Below, in pieces: positions 34,039-40,436 of a DNA stretch of 41,195 nucleotides. Position 1 is the first letter of the stretch, and each line of letters opens with the position of its first letter. The position numbers and the translations under genes were made by a program. The DNA lies in NCBI GenBank assembly GCA_017651245.1, contig JAGCDQ010000044.1, positions 1-41,195 on the forward strand, written 5' to 3'. A model generated the notes under the pieces. That model had not been told where the DNA came from, did no database searches, and saw only the letters and a program-made list of their open reading frames with translations. This stretch comes from Bacteroidaceae bacterium. Lineage in GTDB: Bacteria > Bacteroidota > Bacteroidia > Bacteroidales > Bacteroidaceae.

Positions 34039-34046
34039 CAAAGTTA
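34039..34046 (-). promoter_or_regulatory. alaS promoter -7 element
   Basis: Reads TAACTTTG on the minus strand, 51 bases from the start at 33987. The -33 element is not clear. The heptad run would lie within the transcribed leader. Confidence 0.55.
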
Positions 34047-34119
34047 CAACTTTTTCTCCAAATTACTCATCTTTCCTTGAGCATTTTTCATTTACCAAAG
34101 CGCTTCGAAGCAGAAAAAA

Positions 34120-34184
34120 GTCCCCCACCCCCTTTTTAACGTCCTTCACAGAAGTTTTTCAAGTCCTCAAATTCCTTCAGCCTC
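34120..34184. repeat. Degenerate 21-22 bp periodic repeat
   Basis: GTCC recurs at 34120, 34141 and 34163, each followed by pyrimidines, CA and in two units TTTTT. The period is 21 then 22 bp. Weak but aligned with the other arrays of this intergenic region. Confidence 0.45.
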
Positions 34185-34246
34185 CCTATACAAATTTTCC
34201 AAATGGTACGCTGCTACGTTACAGCATGATGGTGTTAGTTTTTCTG

Positions 34247-34320
34247 AATAAGGGCACCTTATTGCTCAATAAGGAACACTTATTATTCAACAGAGGCAGG
34301 TTATTGGGAAATAAGCCTTG
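34247..34320. repeat. 21-bp tandem repeat, three and a half copies
   Basis: Units start at 34247, 34268 and 34289 with a partial one at 34310. Units 1 and 2 share AATAAGG, CAC/ACC, TTATT and a final TC; unit 3 is diverged. Most units can form AATAAGG/CCTTATT-type dyads. No open reading frame of note. Confidence 0.8.
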
Positions 34321-34337
34321 TAGAGAAAAACCAGTCC

Positions 34338-34482
34338 TTACAGATTACAGTTCTTACAGTTAAAAAATGAGCATAACACTTCTTTATAAAGATTATATAA
34401 CTAATTAATATATATATAGTTATATAGTATATAGAGAAAAATGGGTGCCTCAAAAAATAACTGTAAGAACTGTAATCTGTAA
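34338..34482. repeat. Perfect 25-bp inverted repeats around an AT-rich core
   Basis: Bases 34338-34362 are exactly complementary to 34458-34482. Each arm contains the hexamer TTACAG three times (or its complement). TGAG/CTCA add a short inner stem after an A-run. The core holds a second dyad (ATATAACTA with TAGTTATAT). The whole could fold into a long cruciform or RNA hairpin, or be a MITE-like element. No target duplication is seen. Confidence 0.85.
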
Positions 34483-34804
34483 TATCTAATTCTTTAGCTT
34501 TCATCTAAAAGGCTATAAAACAATAACATACGATATTACAAAGTCCACTGTTCCTAAGTTGCCTAACCTTAGAAAAGGGACAGAATTCATCAAAAACAGG
34601 CTCTTTTGGGGGTCAAAAACAGGCAAAAAACTTCATTTTGATGTATTTTATGCCACTTTCTGCACACAAAGCCTTTCCAAAAAATCAGCATCAACACCCT
34701 ATTTGGAGGGGTATTTGTAGTCAAATGGCTCCTTTCAACACAAAAAATGGGGGTTCATCGCTAATAATTGTCTTTTCGAACCTACAGTTGCACCCTCCCC
34801 GAGC
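34483..34804. other. Gene-free, AT-rich intergenic sequence
   Basis: No convincing coding sequence or promoter. The only structure I see is the 12-mer TCAAAAACAGGC, at 34590-34601 and again at 34613-34624, a 23-bp spacing. Confidence 0.6.
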
Positions 34805-34936
34805 TTGCAAGTGTTACAACGAAGAGGTTGCAAGTGTACCCTCGTGAGTCCACAAAATCGCCTCCAACGGCAATTTTTAAGGGGCACTTTTTTGTTACCC
34901 TTAAGGGTTGCAAAATTTTCCCTTAAGGGGAAGCAA
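34805..34936. repeat. Two further short arrays with 22-23 bp period
   Basis: TTGCAAGTGT occurs at 34805-34814 and 34828-34837 (23 bp apart). The palindrome CCCTTAAGGG occurs at 34898-34907 and 34920-34929 (22 bp apart), with a decayed TTAAGGGG copy at 34877-34884; GCAA/TTTT bases accompany each copy. Confidence 0.75.
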
Positions 34937-35036
34937 TTTTTGCGGCTGCACCTCAAAAATAAAAAAGAAATAGGACTTTTCTTTTTGTATTTCGCTCGGT
35001 TTGCACTCCCGTTGGCTACGCCGAAAGTACTCACGT

Positions 35037-35099
35037 TCGACAATAAAAGTTAAAATATAGATTTTTCCTTTGTATTGTCCTCACTTAATCGTACCTTTG
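35037..35099 (+). promoter_or_regulatory. lemA-htpX promoter on the 63-bp repeated cassette
   Basis: TTTG at 35069-35072 and TACCTTTG at 35092-35099, 19-base spacer. About 58 of 63 bases match the dxr promoter at 9279-9341. Just upstream lies the GGCTACGCC palindrome (35014-35022). Confidence 0.85.
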
Positions 35100-35149
35100 T
35101 CCCCCGAAATAGAAATAGGAACAATAAACCACTAAAAACTATTATCATT

Positions 35150-35713
35150 ATGGTTACTACTATCATTATTATTGCTGTCGTTGTTGTGATTATCCTTGCC
35201 ATCATCGGCATGTACAACAACCTTGTGAGACTTCGCAACAATCGCGAAAATGCTTTTGCTGACATCGACGTGCAGCTCAAGCAGCGTTATGACCTCGTGC
35301 CTCAGTTGGTGGCTACCGTGAAGGGCTATGCAGAGCATGAGAAGGGACTGCTCGAGAGCATCACCGCTGCCCGTTCGGCTGCCATGAGTGCCACCAGCAT
35401 CGACGACAAGATCAAGGCTGACCAGCAACTCACTTCTGCCTTGGCTGGCTTGAAGGTGCAAGTGGAGGCTTATCCTGACCTGAAGGCAAACCAGAACTTC
35501 CTCCAGTTGCAGGGCGAACTCTCTGACATCGAGAACAAACTCGCTGCCGTACGCCGCTTCTTCAACTCTGCCACTCGCGAACTCAACAACGCCGTTCAGA
35601 CTTTCCCCAACAACATCTTCGCTGGCATGTTCGGCTTCCACAAGGAAGCTATGTACGAGATTGAGGCTTCAGAACGCGCTACTGTAGAAAAGGCACCTGA
35701 AATCAAATTCTAA
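35150..35713 (+). CDS. LemA family protein
   Basis: A 187-aa membrane-anchored coiled protein. I start at 35150, where MVTTIIIIAVVVVIILAIIGMYN gives one N-terminal helix. The frame further upstream runs across the promoter. The family core follows: NNLVRLRNNRENAFADIDVQLKQRYDLVPQLVATVKGYA, then NQNFLQLQGELSDIENKLAAVRRFFNSATRELN and an FPNNIFA segment. LemA proteins are helical bundles of unclear role that are commonly encoded beside an HtpX/M48 protease, as here. The shared transcript (35-base gap filled with heptads) supports a joint role in membrane protein quality control. Confidence 0.93.
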   Translation: MVTTIIIIAVVVVIILAIIGMYNNLVRLRNNRENAFADIDVQLKQRYDLVPQLVATVKGYAEHEKGLLESITAARSAAMSATSIDDKIKADQQLTSALAGLKVQVEAYPDLKANQNFLQLQGELSDIENKLAAVRRFFNSATRELNNAVQTFPNNIFAGMFGFHKEAMYEIEASERATVEKAPEIKF

Positions 35714-35715
35714 AA

Positions 35716-35750
35716 GGTTTGAGGTTGGAGATTTGAGGTTGGAGGTTTAT
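35716..35750. repeat. Five heptads abutting the htpX start
   Basis: GGTTTGA, GGTTGGA, GATTTGA, GGTTGGA and GGTTTAT; the ATG of the protease gene (35749) overlaps the last word. The sense strand is purine-rich and could act as a ribosome binding region. Confidence 0.85.
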
Positions 35751-36747
35751 GCAGTATGTAGGTATTCAGACTCAAATTGCACGGAACAACTGGAACAGCA
35801 TCATGTTGCTCCTGATGTTCCCGTGCATCATTTTGGGAATGCTGTGGGTGTTCTGCTGCATTTTTGGATTCCAAAGCACCTACGACTCGTATGGTTATGA
35901 GCATTTCTACCTCGACACGGACATCATCAATAAGACGTGGCTCAGTTGGGCACCTTGGGCGGTCGTGATCGTAGGCATCTGGCTGTTGATTGCTTATCTG
36001 TTCAATGCCCAGATGATTCAGCATGCCACAGGTGCAAAGCCTCTGGAACGCAAGGAGAATCCACGTGTCTATAACCTGGTGGAGAACCTCTGCATGAGTT
36101 GTGGTATGCCGATGCCGAAGGTGAACATCATCGAAGACCCACAACTGAACGCCTTTGCTTCGGGCATCAACCAGAAGAGTTACACCGTCACGCTGACTCG
36201 TGGCATCATCGACTACTTGGACGATGCCGAATTGGAGGGTGTGATTGCGCACGAACTCACCCACATCCGCAATCGCGACACGAAGGTGCTCATCATCAGC
36301 ATCGTCTTTGTCGGCATCCTCTCCACCCTACTTACCGTGCTGACCCGTGGGGTGTTACGTGCATTCTTGTGGAGTGGTGGTTCAAGTCGTCGTTCGAACA
36401 ACAAGGGAGGTGGCGTCGCCATCTTCGTGATCATCATTGCTGCCATCGTCTGTGCCGCCATCGCTTACTTCCTCACCCTTCTCACCCGCTTTGCCATCTC
36501 GCGCAAACGTGAGTTCATGGCGGATGCTGGCGGTGCTGAACTGACACGCAATCCTCGTGCCCTCGCCTCTGCCTTGCGTAAGATTTCTGCTTATCCAGGA
36601 CTTGGGCACATCAATCGTGAGGACATTGCCCAACTCTACATCATTCATCCGAAGAAACTGACACAGAGTTTCTTCGATAAACTACAATCTCTCTTCAGCA
36701 CCCATCCGAGCACAGAAGAGAGAATCCGAATCTTAGAACAGTTCTAA
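35749..36747 (+). CDS. htpX: HtpX-like M48 family zinc metalloprotease
   Basis: A 332-aa inner-membrane protease of the HtpX/Ste24-like type that degrades damaged membrane proteins. There are two N-terminal membrane helices (about 18-42 and 70-86). The active-site HELTH is at residues 168-172 and the third ligand Glu255 is in EFMADAGGAEL. Two helices (182-205, 222-245) lie between them. A Ser/Arg/Asn-rich linker (209-219) lies in the loop. It is the second gene of the lemA operon and is followed by a strong terminator. The name htpX is by family; bona fide E. coli orthology is not proven. Confidence 0.92.
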   Translation: MQYVGIQTQIARNNWNSIMLLLMFPCIILGMLWVFCCIFGFQSTYDSYGYEHFYLDTDIINKTWLSWAPWAVVIVGIWLLIAYLFNAQMIQHATGAKPLERKENPRVYNLVENLCMSCGMPMPKVNIIEDPQLNAFASGINQKSYTVTLTRGIIDYLDDAELEGVIAHELTHIRNRDTKVLIISIVFVGILSTLLTVLTRGVLRAFLWSGGSSRRSNNKGGGVAIFVIIIAAIVCAAIAYFLTLLTRFAISRKREFMADAGGAELTRNPRALASALRKISAYPGLGHINREDIAQLYIIHPKKLTQSFFDKLQSLFSTHPSTEERIRILEQF

Positions 36748-36749
36748 CA

Positions 36750-36791
36750 AAAACATCCAGCCGTTTTCATCATGGCTGGATGTTTTGTTTT
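36750..36791. terminator. Bidirectional terminator between htpX and the GH53 gene
   Basis: AACATCCAGCC and GGCTGGATGTT form a stem of at least 12 bp (36751-36762 with 36774-36785). T-rich bases follow on the plus strand and an A-run precedes it, which gives T on the minus strand. Confidence 0.85.
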
Positions 36792-36792
36792 A

Positions 36793-38856
36793 TCATCGCT
36801 GGAACACTTTGTAGGTCTTTACATTGTCTGATGACTTTTTTCGGATGATGTTCAATCCCCGTCTGGGATGACTGAGTCTGATACCGTCTGGTGTATAATA
36901 CTCTGTGTCACCTTCCCTATCCGAAATCGATGGAGCGTAAATGGCGTCCTCTGTGCCCTCGATGTGCTTCAAGCCGAGGAAAGCATCCATCACGATAGAT
37001 GGTTTCATTGTCCGCGGATTCCATGCACCCAGGTTGTAGTCATCGGTCAGTTCAGGTTCCCAATAGTAAAGTCCTGATGCCCCTGCCTCCATCAACTTGA
37101 CAAGAAACTCACACAGCCACTGGTTTGCCTCCAACTGACGGTCTATGTAATAACCAGTCTCCACAATCAGCACTGGCTTACCATAGCGTTCCTTCAGCAT
37201 CTTGACATTCTCCACCACCTTATCAATCAATCTATAGGGAGTCAGCGAAGACCTCTTGACATGCACAGAAAGGCCAATGGCATCCCACTTCGCCCCTTTC
37301 GCCTGCAACTCATCAAAATAGTCTGTCAGCCACTGTGCATCTTCACATTTTGACACATGAATGACTGTCTGCAAATCAGGATTCACTTCCTTCACCACAT
37401 CATAAGCTGTATTGACAATGCTTACAAAGGTTTCTGTGTCTTGTCCTTCTTTCCACATCATGCCATTGTCAGTCTCATTGCCTATCTGCACCCAACGCAA
37501 ATTTCCTTTTCCCACGCCAAACTTCACAGCCAGCTTAGTATAGGTCTTCACATTGGTCAGCACCTTCTCAAAATCAGCATTTTTCCACGTTGATGGCATC
37601 ATGTATTCTCCCCACCAGTCACTATAGTGCAGGTCTATCATATAATTGAACTCCTGTGGTTCAGCCAAATTCGCCAATGTCCTCATCTGAGACCAAGTAT
37701 AATTGGACGAATTGACCAACATACGAAGTCTGATGCTGTTGATTCCCTGCTCTTTCAAGATGGGGAACAAAGACCGTTCATTTCCCTCTTTGTCGTAAAA
37801 TTTTTTGCCTTGATTGGTGAGCACAGCTAATGAACTCACATCAACACCAAAATCAAAATCCTTGTCAACTGCAGCTCTGTCGAAGACCTGACGAGTCACC
37901 GTTTCCACATCCCTGAAAGGAGCATCGTAGTCCTTGTCAGCTGCAGAGAAATTGCGAGTCTTGACACTCCAGTTATTGGAAAATCCTGTCAAATCTGGCT
38001 CAAGGAAGATATGAGCGTTCTGCTTATAGCCCTTCAGCTGCCAATCCATCCATTTCACTGCAAGGCGTCCAAACTCACCTCCGTACTGATTCCAATAGGT
38101 GCCCCCATGACCTGCATTCGACAAGTCAGCCCATGCCACAGGCTTCGTCACCTTCCCATAGTCAGTCTTGGCGTTTTCGTATGCCACATCATCAGTTCCT
38201 CCTGTCATATAGATGATCGGGCAATGCAATGAATTGAGCGTCTGAGGTGATGCTCCTCCCATCGACATCGTGCCCATACCTGCATTCATGATCAGCAATG
38301 TCTTTACGCGTGAGTTCGCACAATTGGCGATGGCTTGTGCTCCACCACAGGAATGGCCGGAAAGCGCAATGTTATTCACATTGATTGCCTTATAATAGTC
38401 GCTACTCTTCAGTACCGACTGCTTAACCAACCAATTGATGGCCTCCACCACCATCTTTTCATCAGAGCCACCATCGTCACGCTCGCTGTCCTCCATCTCG
38501 AAGGCACCGATGCCCACCACTACATAACCATGTGACGCCATCTCATTGAGCATACGCTCATAGCCGATAGACGATCCCGAGCAGGCTCCATTGCACCAGA
38601 TGAGAATGGGCAACGCACCCTCACGCCTCGCAGCATATTGCACATCACGAGGGCGGTAGATGGTGAAATTGGGTAGTGTCTTTTCGCTGACAATAATGGC
38701 ACGATAGCGACCGCTTCCGCCATTGTCAACTTCTTTCTGTCGGCTCACTTGGTCATTGATGGTTTCATTTGCAGCCTCTGCGATAGGTGCACACACCAAA
38801 GAGAGCCATCCTGTTGCGACCAACAGGAGAACTTTCTGGAAAAGATTTAGGTTCAT
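36793..38856 (-). CDS. Bifunctional secreted enzyme: alpha/beta-hydrolase (esterase) fused to GH53 endo-beta-1,4-galactanase
   Basis: A 687-aa exported protein with a signal peptide (residues 1-29). Residues about 45-280 are an alpha/beta-hydrolase like PET-hydrolase/cutinase-type esterases: SGHSCGGAQA with Ser169, TGGTDD (Asp222/223) and AGHGG (His250). Residues about 330-635 match GH53 arabinogalactan galactanase: IRLRMLVN, FNYMIDLHYSDWWGE, acid/base Glu461 in QIGNETDNGM and nucleophile Glu566 in LIVETGYY. The tail (EYYTPDGIRLSHPRRGLNIIRK) resembles short C-terminal signals of Prevotella secreted proteins, and T9SS genes occur in this window. A likely job is removing ester groups and cutting the galactan side chains of pectin. 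The start codon is abutted by three heptads (38857-38877). Confidence 0.88.
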   Translation of the reverse strand: MNLNLFQKVLLLVATGWLSLVCAPIAEAANETINDQVSRQKEVDNGGSGRYRAIIVSEKTLPNFTIYRPRDVQYAARREGALPILIWCNGACSGSSIGYERMLNEMASHGYVVVGIGAFEMEDSERDDGGSDEKMVVEAINWLVKQSVLKSSDYYKAINVNNIALSGHSCGGAQAIANCANSRVKTLLIMNAGMGTMSMGGASPQTLNSLHCPIIYMTGGTDDVAYENAKTDYGKVTKPVAWADLSNAGHGGTYWNQYGGEFGRLAVKWMDWQLKGYKQNAHIFLEPDLTGFSNNWSVKTRNFSAADKDYDAPFRDVETVTRQVFDRAAVDKDFDFGVDVSSLAVLTNQGKKFYDKEGNERSLFPILKEQGINSIRLRMLVNSSNYTWSQMRTLANLAEPQEFNYMIDLHYSDWWGEYMMPSTWKNADFEKVLTNVKTYTKLAVKFGVGKGNLRWVQIGNETDNGMMWKEGQDTETFVSIVNTAYDVVKEVNPDLQTVIHVSKCEDAQWLTDYFDELQAKGAKWDAIGLSVHVKRSSLTPYRLIDKVVENVKMLKERYGKPVLIVETGYYIDRQLEANQWLCEFLVKLMEAGASGLYYWEPELTDDYNLGAWNPRTMKPSIVMDAFLGLKHIEGTEDAIYAPSISDREGDTEYYTPDGIRLSHPRRGLNIIRKKSSDNVKTYKVFQR

Positions 38857-38886
38857 TGAGAATTGAGAATTGAAAATAATATACGG

Positions 38887-39777
38887 TTACTTTTTCATGT
38901 ATTTCTTGTACGCCTCAATCATTTGCTGGCGTCGTTCTTGTGTGACCTTGATGAGTCGCGTGTTGGTGTCATCACTCTTATCAACGCCGTTGTCCTTTTC
39001 GCTCCAGTGGAAGTTACTTTGCATCTGGCCATGCAGGTCGTCATACACACGACCATCCTCACCAAAGAAGACAGACTTACTATTGGGCTCACCTGCCATC
39101 CATCCCACGAAGGGCTGCTCCACATTCCACTCGCCTGCAGCAATCATCACATAGGGTTTGCCATCAATGACCACCTCCAACAGCTTGTCCTTCACGAAGT
39201 CCAGATATTCATCGTACACTTGTTCGTAGAGCATCGCCATCGTCACTTCCGTGTTTTCCACACCCTGAAATTGGCGACGAACCAGTTCCTTCTGAACCTC
39301 ACTCAACAGGTCGGCTGCAGCCATTGGTCGTTCAGATGCCATCTGCATCATCACAGCCATCGTATTGACCATCATTGGAGTGGTGCTTTCTGTGTCCTTC
39401 TTCAGTTGGAAATAGCGCTTCAACTCATCGCCATAGAAGATTGCATTCTGAAAGTCTTGGTGATTAATTGCGTTGAACATCAGCGTGAGACCTGCCTCAT
39501 TGAACACGGAGTCGGGCACAACGGGCTGGATGTCAGCCACCAGGTGATAGATGCGCTCAAAGTATTTTCCTGCTGCCACCTGGTCATAGAGTTCACTCTC
39601 CTTGTTGATCAGCATTCTCGCTGCAGCGTATTGCTTCTGCCAGTCAGCAGGGTTTGCGTCAGCATCCTTTGCCACACGCTCAAATTCCTGACGTAACGTC
39701 GCATTCTGTGCGTTCACGTTGAAAATTAGGGTACACATCATGGTCAGTGCCACCCAAAAGCATTTCTTTGCCATCAT
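38887..39777 (-). CDS. Secreted protein of unknown function
   Basis: A 296-aa protein with a signal peptide (residues 1-23, WVALTMMCTLIFNVNA). The mature part looks helical in its first two-thirds, like a repeat or solenoid (QEFERVAKDADANPADWQKQ, YGDELKRYFQLKKD). It then has a beta-rich C-terminal section (LLEVVIDGKPYVMIAAGEWNVEQPFVGW) that could be a small ligand-binding module. No catalytic motif is recognised. It lies upstream of the esterase-GH53 gene on the same strand with a gap of only 30 bases, so co-transcription is likely, but no functional link is shown. Confidence 0.75.
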   Translation of the reverse strand: MMAKKCFWVALTMMCTLIFNVNAQNATLRQEFERVAKDADANPADWQKQYAAARMLINKESELYDQVAAGKYFERIYHLVADIQPVVPDSVFNEAGLTLMFNAINHQDFQNAIFYGDELKRYFQLKKDTESTTPMMVNTMAVMMQMASERPMAAADLLSEVQKELVRRQFQGVENTEVTMAMLYEQVYDEYLDFVKDKLLEVVIDGKPYVMIAAGEWNVEQPFVGWMAGEPNSKSVFFGEDGRVYDDLHGQMQSNFHWSEKDNGVDKSDDTNTRLIKVTQERRQQMIEAYKKYMKK

Positions 39778-39806
39778 AACATCAATAGATTTTTAAGTTT
39801 CTGAGG

Positions 39807-39814
39807 CAAAGGTA
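39807..39814 (-). promoter_or_regulatory. -7 element for the secreted protein and GH53 genes
   Basis: Reads TACCTTTG on the minus strand, about 30 bases before the start at 39777. TTG lies about 16 bases further upstream, so the -33 match is poor. Confidence 0.5.
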
Positions 39815-39917
39815 CACAAATTCCATAGAACAACTCTTAATATCTAATAATTTTCGCTGAAAATCTAACAAAATTCGTTAAAGTTGGGGTTCGATGTGCA
39901 TTTTTTTTGTGTTTTTA

Positions 39918-39950
39918 TTTGGTATTATCTAAAAGTTTAGATTAACTTTG
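39918..39950 (+). promoter_or_regulatory. Promoter with embedded palindromic operator before blaI-like gene
   Basis: TTTG (39918-39921) and TAACTTTG (39943-39950) with a 21-base spacer. The spacer contains ATCTAAA-AG-TTTAGAT (39927-39942), a perfect 7-bp dyad. The half-site ATCTAA recurs at 39842, 39863, 39960 and 39982. The layout fits autorepression by the BlaI-like product. Confidence 0.7.
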
Positions 39951-40001
39951 CCGCAGAAAATCTAAAAAATTAAATCAAGAAATCTAAAATATTAAATAAA
40001 T

Positions 40002-40382
40002 ATGAAAAGGAACGACGAAGAAAGACAGCTCACCAAAGCCGAAATGGAAATCATGAATGTGCTTTGGAATACGAAGGGAATGACAACCCACGAAATCATT
40101 GAAGAGTATCCAGAACCCAAACCTGCCTACTCCACCATCGCCACATTCCTGAAAATCCTGACGAACAAAGGCTTCATCGCCTCACGCAAACAGGAAGGAG
40201 GTGGCAAGACCTTCGTGTTCTCACCCCTCATCAGCAGGGAGGCATACACCAACCGCGTGATGAAGGAAGTGAAGAGCACCTTCTTTGGAAACTCCTTGAA
40301 ATCCATGCTCTCCTACTTCGCCCAGCATGAAGAAGTCTCAGAAGAAGACTTGCAGGAAATCATGGAAATGATCAAGAAGTAA
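40002..40382 (+). CDS. BlaI/MecI/CopY family transcriptional repressor
   Basis: A 126-aa winged-helix repressor. The DNA-binding half has LTKAEMEIMNVLWNTKGMTTHEI, YSTIATFLKILTNKGFIASRKQEGGGKTF and the V-F-S-P-L-I segment. The helical dimerisation half has FFGNSLKSMLSYFAQHEEVSEEDLQEIMEMIKK. In the classic system the sensor protease inactivates the repressor when beta-lactam binds. Bacteroidetes versions often control other targets, so the inducer is unknown. The promoter carries a perfect dyad suited to this protein. The gene is followed by a BlaR1-like M56 gene after a heptad-containing 54-base gap. Confidence 0.93.
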   Translation: MKRNDEERQLTKAEMEIMNVLWNTKGMTTHEIIEEYPEPKPAYSTIATFLKILTNKGFIASRKQEGGGKTFVFSPLISREAYTNRVMKEVKSTFFGNSLKSMLSYFAQHEEVSEEDLQEIMEMIKK

Positions 40383-40400
40383 AGCATACAATTCAAAGAA

Positions 40401-40436
40401 AATCGTCAATCGTAAATCGTAAAATCGTAAATCACC
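40401..40436. repeat. Heptad run abutting the blaR1-like start
   Basis: AATCGTC, AATCGTA, AATCGTA, AAATCGTA (eight bases) and AATCACC, ending directly at the ATG (40437). Confidence 0.8.

Noticed and set aside
34001-34363. Small plus-strand gene in the alaS-lemA gap
   Set aside because: The 120-codon frame runs through the heptad and 21-bp repeats, has no family resemblance and no start context.
35075-35149. Extended N-terminus for LemA
   Set aside because: It would begin inside the promoter -7 region. The family-like start with a membrane helix is at 35150.
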